In this document: positions 36,501 through 45,311 of the stretch, in pieces
Layout: the number at the start of each line of letters is the position of its first letter
How positions within the stretch are numbered: the first letter of the stretch is position 1
Assembly (NCBI GenBank): GCA_016714045.1
Contig: JADJNY010000009.1
Span: forward strand, 124,001-188,000
Direction: 5' to 3'
Length of the DNA stretch: 64,000 bases
Source of the DNA: Planctomycetota bacterium
Lineage (GTDB): Bacteria; Planctomycetota; UBA1135; GCA-002686595
Notes under the pieces: model-generated
The model's input: the letters and a program-made list of their open reading frames with translations, nothing else
Told to the model about the DNA's origin: nothing
The model's database searches: none
Program-made: the position numbers and the translations under genes

Positions 36501-38143
36501 TAGCCGCCCGGCACGACGTGCGTGAGCCGCGTCCACCAACCCAGCCCGTCGTCCGTGTTGTCGTACGTGAAGAGCTCACCCTGCGCGTCGATCGCGACGT
36601 CGAGGATGTTGCGCAGCCCGCTCGCGACGACCTCGAGGCGCGAACCGTCGGGCCGCACGCGGATCACGCCGCCGCCGCGCAGCGTGAGCTCGCTCCCGTC
36701 CGTCCCGTGCGCCTTCGGGATGCCCTTGTCACCGACCGCGACGTAGAGGAAGCCGTCCATCCCGAGACGGATGCCGCTGACGATGTGGTCGTTGAAGCCG
36801 CCGGGCCAACCCGGTGCGTTCGGGCCGAGGTCGGTGAGCACCTCGACGCGCTTCTCCGCGACGCCGTCGCCGTCCGCGTCCGTGAGCTGCGTCAGGTGCG
36901 GCATGTTCATCACGTACACGTCGCCGTCGACGACCTCGAGGCCCATCACCGCGAAGAGGCGCTCGGCGAACACCGTCTTCTTCACCGAACCGTCGGGCTG
37001 GAAATGCAGCGCGATCAAGCGGTCGATCGGCTGGTCCGTCGGCCCGGGCATGTCCATGCGGTCCTCGCCGACGAGCAGCGTCCCGTCGTCGAGGCACACG
37101 ACGGCGCTCGGCCACAGGATCTCGGGCGCCTCCATCACGAGGTCGATCGCGAACCCGTCGGGGACCTTCGGCTTCCCCTTCGCCGGCTCGGCGCGCTGGA
37201 GTTCGTCCTTCTTCGCCGCGTCTGCCTTCGGCGGCTCCGGCTCGCCCTTCTTCGCCGCGACTTCCTTCGGCTTCGCAAGCGCGTCCTGCTTCGGCGCGTC
37301 CTCCTTCGCCTTCGCCGGCACGTCTTTCTTCGCCGCGAACCCCGCGCGCTCCTCCGCGCGCATCGCCCACGCGAAGCCGCCCTCGACGTGCTTCAGGAAG
37401 CGCTCGTCCGCCCACACCTCCGGCCGATGACCGAGCGCCGTGTAGAAGAGCCGCCCCTTGCCGACGTCCTTGCACCACGCGTTCGCGAAGTCGCCGTCCT
37501 TGCGGTTCACGCCCTGCTTCGCGAGGTCGTTCTTCGCCGGGTCGAGGCTGAGCAGCACGTGCAGCTTCGAGCGGCCGTACGGCGCCTTGAACTGGTAGAT
37601 CTCGTCGACGAGCTCCCAAGAAGCACCGAGGTGCCGCGTCGACGCGTGCTCCTTGTCCTCGACGCGCAGCACGACCTTCTCGTGCCACGGATGGCCGTCG
37701 AAGTAGCCGCCGACCATCTCCCCGTACTCCGGGAGCTTGTAGAACGTGTCCGTCGCGCAGTGCGCGCCCGCGAAGGCCTTGCCGTCCTTCACGAAGTCGA
37801 GCAGCGCGCGCTTCGCGTCGTCCGTGAACGGCAACTCGCCCGTCGTGTAGAAGAAGACGAGGTCGAACGTCGCGAGGTTCTCCTTCGTGAAATCCTTCGC
37901 ATCGCGCGACAGCACACACTCGAACCAGCCGCGCTGTTTGCCGAGCTCGACGAGCGTGCGTTCGACGAGCGACGGCTCGTCGGGCTTCGCGCGCTTCACG
38001 ACGTCGTGCTCGTACCCGGCGGAGACCGTGTAGACGAGCACGCGCTTGGGAGCCGGTCGCGCGGCGGGCTCCTCGGCGGACACGGACACCGACGCGGCGA
38101 CGACGGAGAGGACGGCAAGGAAGGTGCGCAGCATGCGGAGCAA
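33506..38143 (-). CDS. ThuA + PVC-type dehydrogenase propeller + HEAT repeats + c-type cytochrome fusion
   Basis: Exported multidomain protein of 1545 residues with a signal peptide at ~1-23. In order: a ThuA-like domain (~33-265; VLVYTVSAGYEHD, FAGAHCATDTFY); a Lys/Ala/Pro linker; a PVC-type membrane-bound dehydrogenase beta-propeller (~330-660; WPSAVVCLDDGTLLVGEDR, YDNTDDGLGWW, GGYYGYPWD); HEAT-like helical repeats; a PA14/CBM-like beta domain; and a single-heme cytochrome c domain with CIRCH at 1420-1424 and a probable Met ligand in SVMPDG. Such proteins are abundant in planctomycetes and are thought to oxidise sugars or sugar derivatives outside the cytoplasm and pass electrons to the heme. 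The substrate is unknown. Confidence 0.9.
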   Translation of the reverse strand: MLRMLRTFLAVLSVVAASVSVSAEEPAARPAPKRVLVYTVSAGYEHDVVKRAKPDEPSLVERTLVELGKQRGWFECVLSRDAKDFTKENLATFDLVFFYTTGELPFTDDAKRALLDFVKDGKAFAGAHCATDTFYKLPEYGEMVGGYFDGHPWHEKVVLRVEDKEHASTRHLGASWELVDEIYQFKAPYGRSKLHVLLSLDPAKNDLAKQGVNRKDGDFANAWCKDVGKGRLFYTALGHRPEVWADERFLKHVEGGFAWAMRAEERAGFAAKKDVPAKAKEDAPKQDALAKPKEVAAKKGEPEPPKADAAKKDELQRAEPAKGKPKVPDGFAIDLVMEAPEILWPSAVVCLDDGTLLVGEDRMDMPGPTDQPIDRLIALHFQPDGSVKKTVFAERLFAVMGLEVVDGDVYVMNMPHLTQLTDADGDGVAEKRVEVLTDLGPNAPGWPGGFNDHIVSGIRLGMDGFLYVAVGDKGIPKAHGTDGSELTLRGGGVIRVRPDGSRLEVVASGLRNILDVAIDAQGELFTYDNTDDGLGWWTRLTHVVPGGYYGYPWDYKDHPERMLPCMADYGGGSPCGGLVYREAAWPEEFRGNLIYCEWGKSMLRRFVLEPKGATFGVKLAEDFVTAGDVRPFKPFDVCESPDGRFLYVSDWAYEGWTAKAEAGRVWRLRRADDDPRVASTLRPIAATPKELGKELDDPSYRVRARAQRKLATLGGAGLDVSKPIAAASRGGLGQLHAIWSVAEAWHREEPWRIDAQSQPHSIPSWVQLCRAELAFPERVRVEYLWLMMEPHVVRTPEVVRAAAARVRRERAAGADPEKSIKILGGLALTSALDAWGRYRALRALRAAGVLPTYGPAVQEHEAEFLSSLRGACDVAVVDELGRRLGASDESGDRALVLSTLASCARMEAPWDGKWWNIQPAKTPRPARTVDWSGTRRVLDVVRGALRDGDAAVRRAALDAVRELDVRDALATVRSMAESERDPATRLLALDVLGAMKDEGASGVLERVVRDASLSHDERQHAVEAACAIRSKPMLALLRSIACDASAQTAQSVACIEALARLKDTESVSGLAQRAGSGDEGVRIAALAALAKIQGKDAGPVLAAQLADASKAVRIAACKALAEAGDARQVPALLPLTSDASTSAEATLALARTPDVKALGAFLAGVASSEKRVVDASQNALLALRDPARAELEALHKAGKLDEKQLAAVQLAYSTPQPVVDWRVLGPFDRVGAKPIVLERARETSKGVTIDAERPDLAARYTGREKAEFGWRDARADPKTSFLDLRAFYDGFDEVSAFAFARVGSNTKRKAKLLVGSDDMVRVWLNGALIHEHDVYRAWREDEDELDVELQPGENALLVRVDNGGGGWSFDVKVSSEGTGPLFERKALAPGLEEYRAYALEHAGDARRGYDVFRQQSGPMCIRCHAVFGEGGKVGPDLSDVAAKYGPEELLTSVLTPSQRIAEGYNAVAIELTNGSMVFGQIQKETADTLEFYDTNGELKKLDTSDVESRTPSKTSVMPDGLAPLMSKDAFADLFAYLRTLRGAPK

Positions 38144-38277
38144 GATACCGGCGCGCTTCCGGCCGTGCGCTCGAGCAGAACGAAAGCGCGCGCGACCGAC
38201 GAGTGCGGCTCGTCAGGCTCGCACTCGACCGCGCGCTCGAACGGGACGATCGAGGCTCGCCCGAGCCGCGCCCTCCG

Positions 38278-39165
38278 TCAGACCCAGTCTTCGCCCTTCG
38301 CCGGCGGCTTCGGCGCGGGCTTCGGCGGCGGCTTCGGCGCCGAAGCGGGCGCGGGCTTCGCTTCGCCGCGCTTCGCGCCGGAGTTCGGAGCTCCGAGGGG
38401 CGCGTCGTCGCGCGTCCGCGCGTCCGGTGCGAGGTCGCGCGTCCGCGCGTCGGGTGCGAGCTCACGCATCCGCGCGTCCGGTGCGAGGTCGCGCGTCCGC
38501 GCGTCGGGTGCGAGCTCGCGCTTTCGCGCGTCGGGTGCGAGGTCGCGCTTTCGCGCTCCGGCCTCGCGCGCCTTCGCATCGACGCCGCGGGGCTTGGAGT
38601 CGGCTTCGAGCGCCTTCGCGCGTTCGACCGCGAGCCCTTGGAGCGCGTGCTCGACCTTGCGCCAGAAGCGCAGCGTCTCCGCCTCCCGCGCGCCGTCCGG
38701 CCCGCCGTTGTGGATGCGCACGAGCGTCTCCGCGTCGCGCGCCTCGAGCGCCTTCGAGCAGTACCGTCGCCAGTAGGCGAGCACGACTGCGCGCGCGTAG
38801 CGCGGATCGCGGCAATCCTCCCAACGCCCCGGAAGGCGCGTGTCGATCCAATACGCGCGATGGATCTGGAATGGACCGATCGCCCCGCCGGAGTCCCCCG
38901 TCGAGTGCCGCCCGCCGTCCTTCTCGCCGCCCGTCTCGACGCGGCGCAGCGCTTCGAGGATCTCCTCGAGCGACCACGCCCGCGCACGTGCGACGAGCGC
39001 GGAGCCCTCGCGCGGCACGGACGTCTCGCGCGACTCCAGCGCGGGCAGCTCGCGCGTCGGCGCGCCGGTGACGCCCGCGGTCGAGCCGCCGCGCGGCGCG
39101 GCAAGCGCGCTGCCCGCGACGAGCGTCACGGCTGCGGTCATCAGGACGGAGGCGAGGAGCGGCAT
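38278..39165 (-). CDS. Secreted lysozyme-like protein with nonapeptide repeats
   Basis: Exported protein of 295 residues from the ATG at 39165, with signal peptide MPLLASVLMTAAVTLVAGSA. Residues ~45-165 resemble lysozyme/transglycosylase-like domains of the destabilase (i-type) kind: GGAIGPFQIHRAYWID, YCSKALEARD and VRIHNGGPDG, with a candidate catalytic Glu in RRVETGGE. The C-terminal third is a low-complexity tail containing five exact-length 9-residue repeats (xRDLAPDAR / xRELAPDAR) and then a Pro/Ala/Lys segment, perhaps a cell-wall or polymer-binding spacer. Lytic activity is inferred from similarity only. Confidence 0.7.
   Translation of the reverse strand: MPLLASVLMTAAVTLVAGSALAAPRGGSTAGVTGAPTRELPALESRETSVPREGSALVARARAWSLEEILEALRRVETGGEKDGGRHSTGDSGGAIGPFQIHRAYWIDTRLPGRWEDCRDPRYARAVVLAYWRRYCSKALEARDAETLVRIHNGGPDGAREAETLRFWRKVEHALQGLAVERAKALEADSKPRGVDAKAREAGARKRDLAPDARKRELAPDARTRDLAPDARMRELAPDARTRDLAPDARTRDDAPLGAPNSGAKRGEAKPAPASAPKPPPKPAPKPPAKGEDWV
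38420..38554. repeat. Five tandem 27-bp repeats inside the lysozyme-like gene
   Basis: Five contiguous units of 27 bases (starting at 38420, 38447, 38474, 38501 and 38528), each beginning GCGTCSGGTGCGAG, encode the 9-residue peptide repeat. Units differ at a few positions in an alternating D/E pattern, so copy number probably changes by unit exchange. Confidence 0.85.
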
Positions 39166-39273
39166 GGCCTGTTCGTACGGCGCGCAGGATAGCGGCGACC
39201 CCCTCGGCGCGCTCGATTCCCTTTCGAAGGGCACGAACCGTCCCGGATCCGGGCCGGGCTCCCCGAAAGCAGA

Positions 39274-39308
39274 GCGGCCGCGACCGGGGAGCACCCGAGC
39301 GCGGCCGC
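39274..39308 (-). terminator. Terminator after the di-heme peroxidase gene
   Basis: A 9-bp stem (39274-39282 with 39300-39308) lies 25 bases past the peroxidase stop on the minus strand and is followed there by CTCTGCTTTC. The 17-base loop can form a small inner stem. Confidence 0.65.
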
Positions 39309-39332
39309 CGTGAAGAGAGAGACCGTGAACGA

Positions 39333-41009
39333 TCAGAAGAACGTGTACTGCACCGCCTTCGTCGCGGCGAAGCGGTGACCCGCGCCCAGGTCGAGCACGA
39401 ACCACTGCGCGAAGCGCGTCTGGCCGACCAAGCCCGAGTCGTTGGGAATCGTCAGCGAGACCGACTTCCAACCCGCGCCGTTGCCCGTGCCGATCATGCG
39501 ACCGGCGCGAACGATCTGGAGGTTCGGCGAGAGCGCGACGTAGCGCGTCGCACCGCCGAACGGCGTGCCGGCCGTGCTGTCCGTGTCGACCGCGAGGACG
39601 ACCTGCGCGTCACCGAGACCGGACTGGACGCCGAGCGTGAAGCTCGGGTTGCCGACGAGCGGCGGTTCGAGCGCGATCACCTCGGGCTCGAAGCCGCCCG
39701 AGCCCGCGGTCGCGTTGCCGAACACCTGCGGGGCGCGGGTCGAGCTCATGTACAGCTGCGGGTGGTCGAACGGCGCGGTCGCGGTCGCGACGCGCGGGTC
39801 CGTCAGAGGACGTCCGAGGAACGCGACGAGCGCGTTCTGCTGCTGCGGCGAGAGGCCGAGCGGACGGATGAGCGGGTTCTTGTTCGGACCGTTGAAGTCG
39901 CCGCCGCGGTTGTAGAACGCGACCACCTCGGCCAGCGTCGAGAACCGTCCGTTGTGGAACTTGCGCGGACGGAGCTCGACGTTGCGCAGGCTCGGGACCT
40001 TCATCTTGCCCTGATCGCCGATGTTGCCCGTCACGCCCATGCGGCCGATGTCCTCGGCCTGCGGACGCACGCCGATGTACTGGAACGACTGGTTCGTGAA
40101 GAGCGAGCCCGCGTGGCACACGGCGCAACCCGTGATGGGCGCGCCGAAGAGCTGGAAGCCCTGCGTTTCGAGCTGCGTCAGCGCCGCCGTGTTGCCGCCG
40201 AGGAACGAGTCGATCGGCGCCTGGTTCGAGAAGAGCGTGCGCTCGTACGCGGCGATCGCCTCGCCGATGCGCACGCCCGTGATGTCGGGCGTGCCGAACG
40301 CGAGGTCGAAGAGGTCGGCGTACGTGCGTCCGGCGACGAACGGGACGAGGTCCGCCGAGAGCTGCGGCGAGAGCGCGAGCGGCTGCGACGCGGAGACGCG
40401 CGAGACGAGCTCGGGGATCGTGCGACCCGTGTGCGCCATCTCGACACCGGAGACGACCGGCCCGAGCGCCTGCGACTCGAGCGACGCGCCGTTCGGGAAG
40501 ATCACCGCGTTCGTCACGGGATCCGTGAAGGTGCCCGTGGCGCGCCCGTCCCAGAACTGCAGCGGGTTGTACGCCGCGTTGATCGCGGACGGCGAGTTGC
40601 GCCCCGTGACCTGCATGTGCAGGCCGAAGATCGCGTCCGCGTCGTAGAGGCCGTTCGCGAGGCTCTTCGAGACCCCCTTCGAGCCGCCGATGTCGTCGGC
40701 ATCACCGAAGAGCCCGTTGGGGCCGGGGTTCACGTTGCCCGGCGAGCCCGTGCGCGGATCGGAACCGCCCGACTCGGGGATGTGACACGTCGCGCACGCG
40801 GTCGTCTTCGTCGACGAGAGTTGCTCGTCCCAGAAGAGCGTCTTGCCGAGGCGCACCTTGTCCAACGTCGTCGGGTTGCCCGGCGGCGGAGGCGGCGGCG
40901 GACCGAGCGGCGGAGGCGCGCCCTGGGCGAACGCGTTGCCGCCGAGCGCGGCCGAGAGGAGGAGCAGCGGGGCGAAGGGGGGACGGAAAACGAGAAGGGT
41001 GCGTTGCAT
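39333..41009 (-). CDS. Di-heme cytochrome c peroxidase (CcpA/MauG family) with C-terminal surface module
   Basis: Exported protein of 558 residues with a signal peptide ending near AFAQ and a Pro-rich spacer. Two heme c sites are visible: CATCH at 72-76 and CAVCH near 294-298. Other family features are LGKTLFWD at the start, RNSPSAINAAYNPLQFWDGR, GVEMAHTG and KVPSLRNVELRPRKFHNGRF. It should reduce hydrogen peroxide, or act as a MauG-type oxidant, in the periplasm. Residues ~450-558 form an extra beta-rich module (FTLGVQSGLGDAQVVLAVD, then SLTIPNDSGLVGQTRFAQWF) unlike classical CcpA. I recall a similar C-terminal module from planctomycete secreted proteins. Confidence 0.9.
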   Translation of the reverse strand: MQRTLLVFRPPFAPLLLLSAALGGNAFAQGAPPPLGPPPPPPPGNPTTLDKVRLGKTLFWDEQLSSTKTTACATCHIPESGGSDPRTGSPGNVNPGPNGLFGDADDIGGSKGVSKSLANGLYDADAIFGLHMQVTGRNSPSAINAAYNPLQFWDGRATGTFTDPVTNAVIFPNGASLESQALGPVVSGVEMAHTGRTIPELVSRVSASQPLALSPQLSADLVPFVAGRTYADLFDLAFGTPDITGVRIGEAIAAYERTLFSNQAPIDSFLGGNTAALTQLETQGFQLFGAPITGCAVCHAGSLFTNQSFQYIGVRPQAEDIGRMGVTGNIGDQGKMKVPSLRNVELRPRKFHNGRFSTLAEVVAFYNRGGDFNGPNKNPLIRPLGLSPQQQNALVAFLGRPLTDPRVATATAPFDHPQLYMSSTRAPQVFGNATAGSGGFEPEVIALEPPLVGNPSFTLGVQSGLGDAQVVLAVDTDSTAGTPFGGATRYVALSPNLQIVRAGRMIGTGNGAGWKSVSLTIPNDSGLVGQTRFAQWFVLDLGAGHRFAATKAVQYTFF

Positions 41010-41087
41010 GGATGGAGGACGTCGAGCGTCCCGATCGTGAAGGTGATGGAGAGAGAGACAACGCTGGGATGGTCGTGTCGATGCGGG

Positions 41088-42173
41088 TCAGCGAGCGTCG
41101 CCGCGATCGTTCGGACGCGGCGCGGGCGCCGCAGGATCCGTGTCTTCTGGGGTGTTCGGTGCGTTTCCTCGACGACGCTCGAGCGGCGGCATCGGGGTCC
41201 GGAGACGCTGGTCGCCGTCCTCCGACATCCTCCGCCGCTGCACACCGCGCGACCGTCCGGGCGGGGCGCCCTCACGCGGCGCGAGCTCGCGCACGCGATC
41301 CTCGCGCGGCGCGCGAGCGTCCGGAGCTGCCTCGAGCGGCGCGCGAGCGTCCTCTTCCGGCCGGAGTCGCAGGCGCAGCTCGCGCAGGCGCGGAGCCTGC
41401 GTGCGGGACTCGCGCAAGCGCGGAGCGAGTTCGCGCTCCGCGTCGGGGAGCTCGCGCACTTCGATCTCGCGTTCTTCCATCGCGCGCGGCGCGCGGCGCC
41501 GAACGCGCAGGTCGTCACCGCTCCGCTGGCGCAGCGCGTCGCGCACGCTCTCGCGCATGTTCTCGCGCATGTTCTCGCGCTTGCCTTCGCGCACCGGCTC
41601 GCGCACGTCGTCACGCCGGGTCTCGCGCTGGAACCGACGCTGCGGCGCACGCTCGTCGCGCGGCTCGCCCATCGGAACTCGCAGACCGCGCGGCCCCATG
41701 AACGGCGGACGCGGAGCGTGCGACCCTTCGAAGGGAGCGTGTCCGTGTCGCGGTCCCGGTCCGCGTCCTCCACGCGCTTCGTCGGGCGGCGCGCCGAACG
41801 CGCGCCCTCGGCCCGGCGCGAAGCCCGGCCCGCGACGATCGAAGCCGCTGTCCTCGCGCGATCCGGCCTGCGGTCGGTGCTGGCGCTCACCGAGCGGCGC
41901 GTGGCCCCGCAGCGCCTGCGGAGCGCGCGAGCGGAACTGCGGCGCGACGTGACCGCGCTCCGGGCCGGCGGGACCGCGTTCGTGATGGAAGGAGCCGCGG
42001 TTGGAACGCCCCGCCTCGCTCGGCTCGGGGCGGGGATCGCAGTGGATCGCGGCGGGGCAGGCTCCAGAGCCCGGGCCTCCGTGCCCCGCGGCGGCGTGCG
42101 GAGCCGGTCGCGAGCTCGCGCACGCGGGAGCGAGGACGAGTGCGAGCAAGGCAAGGCGGGTTCGGGGCGACAT
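41088..42173 (-). CDS. Arg/Glu/Pro-rich lipoprotein of low complexity
   Basis: Predicted lipoprotein of 361 residues from the ATG at 42173; the signal ends in the lipobox APAC. The mature part is disordered, first rich in Gly, His, Pro and Arg, then a mixed-charge region with short repeats (REPVREGKRENMRENMRESV) and alternating ELAPR/REL motifs. No domain is recognisable. The strong Arg/Glu periodicity suggests single helices or binding to polyanions such as envelope polymers. Part of the call rests on the clear signal peptide, because the high GC content makes long open frames common here. Confidence 0.55.
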   Translation of the reverse strand: MSPRTRLALLALVLAPACASSRPAPHAAAGHGGPGSGACPAAIHCDPRPEPSEAGRSNRGSFHHERGPAGPERGHVAPQFRSRAPQALRGHAPLGERQHRPQAGSREDSGFDRRGPGFAPGRGRAFGAPPDEARGGRGPGPRHGHAPFEGSHAPRPPFMGPRGLRVPMGEPRDERAPQRRFQRETRRDDVREPVREGKRENMRENMRESVRDALRQRSGDDLRVRRRAPRAMEEREIEVRELPDAERELAPRLRESRTQAPRLRELRLRLRPEEDARAPLEAAPDARAPREDRVRELAPREGAPPGRSRGVQRRRMSEDGDQRLRTPMPPLERRRGNAPNTPEDTDPAAPAPRPNDRGDAR

Positions 42174-42801
42174 GCGGGTTCTCCGGGGCTGCGAGCTCGT
42201 TTCAGCCTCCCACGTGGGGATGGAGCAACCCTGAAGCGCGCGGGGAAACCAAGTCGTAGGACGGCCCTCGCCGACGGGGCCCTCGACGCACCTGGATCGG
42301 CCGACCGGCGTAGGCCGGAGCCCACGCAAGTCACCGACAGCGGGCCGGGCGATCGGCTCCGACGAGTCCCCCGCCCCGCGTGCGCGGCGACACGCTTCCG
42401 CGAGCCGGTCCAGCGGCTTGCCGCCGAGGTCGGGGGCGCGGAGCTCATTCCCAGGGGCTTCGAGCACGTACGGGGTGTCCATGGGTTCGGCGCTCGCGAG
42501 CGAGCTCCACCGGTGCTCTGGAGTCCAGGCGCGGCGCGCGTGCTCGGCGGCTCGATCCGCCCTGCCCGCGTGACGCGCGTAGACTTACCCCGGTCGATGT
42601 TGAGCCTCACTGAAGTCGCGCGCGATCACCGGAGAATTCCTCGGTCGCGCGCCGCGAGCGAGCGGAGCGAGCGCGGTTTCGTCGACTCCGCGCAAGCTCC
42701 ACGCGAACCTTCAGCGCGACGCAAGACCAACCGCGCAACCTTCGAGGTCTGCCTGGGTTAATGGAAGACTCGATCGCTCCCCGCCACCCACGCCCACGAC
42801 C
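42174..42801. other. Divergent intergenic region before the response regulator gene
   Basis: About 630 bases between the minus-strand lipoprotein and the plus-strand regulator. I see no gene or RNA that I can support. It is the likely site of both promoters. Confidence 0.4.
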
Positions 42802-43476
42802 ATGAAGCAACGCATCCTGCTCGTCGAAGACGACCCCAAGCTCGGCAAACAGATCGTCGACCACCTCGACGAGGCCGGCTTCGAGACGCACTGGCTCCAA
42901 AATGGCGACGCGGCGATGAACTACACGTTCCGCGGCCTCGCGCTGATCGTGCTCGATCTGATGCTGCCCGGGGCGTTCGGGCTCGACGTGCTGAAGAAGA
43001 TCCGCTCGCAGTCGGACGTGCCCGTGCTGGTGCTCTCCGCGAAGACGGACGCGACGGTCAAGGTGCGCGCGCTCGACATGGGCGCCGATGACTACCTGAT
43101 CAAGCCGTTCTGGCCCGAGGAGCTCGTCGCGCGCGTCAACGCACGCCTGCGCCGGCCCGTCATGCAGCGCGGCGGCTCGATCGAAGCCGGCGACCTGAAG
43201 ATCGAGGTCGACGCGCGCCGCGTCAGCGTGAAGAACGAGCCGGTGGAGCTCACGCGCGTCGAGTTCGACCTGCTCGTCTCGCTCGCGCGCCGTCCGGGCG
43301 CGGCGATCGCGCGCGCGTGGCTCTGCGAGCACGTGCTCGACCCCGAACGCGAAGGCACGGAGCGCACGCTCGACGTGCACGTGTCGCGCCTGCGCAAGAA
43401 GCTCGGCGCGTGCGGCGACTGGATCTCGACCGTGTGGGGCGTCGGCTACCGGCTCGAGGTGCCGAGCGCCACGTGA
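42802..43476 (+). CDS. OmpR/PhoB-family response regulator
   Basis: Two-component response regulator of 224 residues. The receiver domain has the acidic pair D10-D11 (VEDDPKL), the phosphorylation site D52 in IVLDLMLPG, a Ser in VLSAK and K101 in LIKPFWPEE. The C-terminal winged helix is typical of OmpR regulators (VELTRVEFDLLVSLARRPG, then RTLDVHVSRLRKKLG and a VWGVGYRL end). Its stop overlaps the GTG start of the histidine kinase gene (GTGA), so the two are translated together. Confidence 0.95.
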   Translation: MKQRILLVEDDPKLGKQIVDHLDEAGFETHWLQNGDAAMNYTFRGLALIVLDLMLPGAFGLDVLKKIRSQSDVPVLVLSAKTDATVKVRALDMGADDYLIKPFWPEELVARVNARLRRPVMQRGGSIEAGDLKIEVDARRVSVKNEPVELTRVEFDLLVSLARRPGAAIARAWLCEHVLDPEREGTERTLDVHVSRLRKKLGACGDWISTVWGVGYRLEVPSAT

Positions 43477-45268
43477 AGCTGCGCACGCGCCTCGCCCTGA
43501 TCGTGCTCGTGACGGCGCTGCCCGTCGTCGCGGGCATCACGTGGGCGCGCGCGCGCTTCGAACGTCACACGGTGGAGCAAGGGATGCGCGACTTCGTGCT
43601 CGCGCAGATGGAGAACGGCGGCCGCGAGCGCTGCGAAGCGTCGCCGGAGACGTTCCCCGAGCCCCCGTGGCGTCGCGGACTGGGTCGCGACGAGCGCCGC
43701 GAGGGCTTCGAACGCGGTCCGGGCGAGGGCGATCCGCGGGCGGCCCGACCGCGTGACCCGGCTCGAGTGCTTCCCGAGCGGCGGACCGACGCCGAGCCGA
43801 GCGCGCGGGTCGAAGGCGGTGCATCCCCGGGCACGCCCCAGGACCTCGCTCGACCGCAGCGGCCCGACGAAACGCGCGACGAGCACGCGCCCGGTCACGG
43901 TGCCGAGGGGGACCATCACGAGCCGGGCGCCGACGAGGCGCGAGGCGAACCGCGCCGCGACGGGCGCGGCCCCGAATCATGCGCGGCGGCCGCGGCTTCG
44001 ATCCGCGGCGCGCGATGGGCGGCGGCATGTCGCAGCGTCCCGAGTCTGGGCCTACGACCCGAACTTCGCTTCCAGGAACCCGCGCGCGCCGGCGTTCCCC
44101 TCGGAGCTGAAGCGCGCTGGAGCGCGGGCACGAGGTCGCGAGCGAAGCCTGGAAGACGGAGGTCCGAGGCGAGCCCGTCGACGGGATGACGTTCGCGATC
44201 CGCATGCCCTGGGACGAAGGCCCGTGCGCCGTGATGCTCGTCCAGCGGCGCGACACGGGGCCGCGCAGCGCGGTCACGGACCTCTTGTGGAGCTCGCTCG
44301 CACTGTGCGCCGTACTGCTCGGCGCCGTGCTCTTCGCGGCCGGCCCGATCGTGGAGCGCGTCCGCTCGCTGACGGCCCAGGTGCGCCACTCGGCTTCGGT
44401 GCGCTACGCGGCGCCGGTCGACGAACGCGGCCGCGACGAGATCAGCGAGCTCGCGCGCGCCTTCAACTCCGCGGGTAGCGACGTGCGCGCGAACCTCGAA
44501 GCCGTCGAGACGCGCGAGCGCACGCTGCGCACCTTCGTCGAGAACACGTCGCACGACGTGATGCTTCCGCTGACGGTCTTGCAAGGCCACCTGACGGCGC
44601 TACGGCGGCGCGTCGATGCGGGCCAGCTACCCGACAAGGAGACGGTGCGCAGCGCGCTCGAGGAGTCGCACTACCTCTCGTCGCTGCTCCAGAACCTGTC
44701 CGTCGCCGCGAAGCTCGAAGGCGGCGAGCCGCTGATGGCGCGGCACCCCGTCGACTTGAACGCGCTCGTGGAGCGCGCGGTCGCGCGCCAACGCCCGATC
44801 GCGAAGCAGAAGAACGTGCAGGTCGAGTTCGCGGTGCCCGAGGACACGATCCACCTCTTCGGCGACATGACCTTCGTCGAGCAGATGCTGTCGAACGTCA
44901 TCCACAACGCGGTGCGCTACAACCACGAGGGCGGCCATGTCGCCGTGCTGCTCGAGGAGCGCGGCGCCGAACACGACGAATTCGCGCTGCGCGTGCTCGA
45001 CGACGGCCCCGGCATCCCAACCGAACTGCGCGAGCGCGTCGTCGAGCGCTCGTTCCGTACCGACGAGGCGCGTTCGCGCGCGCCGGATGGCCTCGGGCTC
45101 GGCCTCTCGATCGCGCACGACGTCGCGCGGCGCCATGGGCTCACGATGACGATGAAGGAGTCGCCCGCGGGCGGACTCGAGGTCGAGTTCACGGGCCGGC
45201 GCGCGCGGATCCCGACCGGGGACGGCGGCGCGCGAGCGCTGGGCGCGGGCGAAGCGCCGAGCGCCTGA
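43473..45268 (+). CDS. Sensor histidine kinase, partner of the OmpR regulator (frame interrupted in the sensor region)
   Basis: Membrane histidine kinase spanning about 598 codons. It starts at the GTG overlapping the regulator stop. The first TM helix is LALIVLVTALPVVAGITWA. The extracytoplasmic part is Pro/Arg/Gly/Glu-rich and loses its frame: RVWAYDPNFASRNPRAP lies in one frame up to about 44116, and LERGHEVASEAWKTEV continues in another. Restoring a GC in AAGCGCGCT rejoins them. At least one more shift lies between ~43700 and 44040. From 44186 on it is intact: TM2, HAMP, H-box (VENTSHDVMLPLTVLQGHL), N-box (SNVIHNAVRYNHEGG), G boxes (DDGPGIP, GLGLGLSIAHDV). The signal sensed is unknown. 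Confidence 0.82.
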
Positions 45269-45311
45269 ACCAACGGGCGCGGGCCGCGACGACCGCGCGC
45301 CGCGCGCGGCG

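Noticed and set aside
38420..38554. CRISPR array
   Set aside because: The 27-bp units are contiguous without spacers and encode a regular 9-residue peptide inside a gene.
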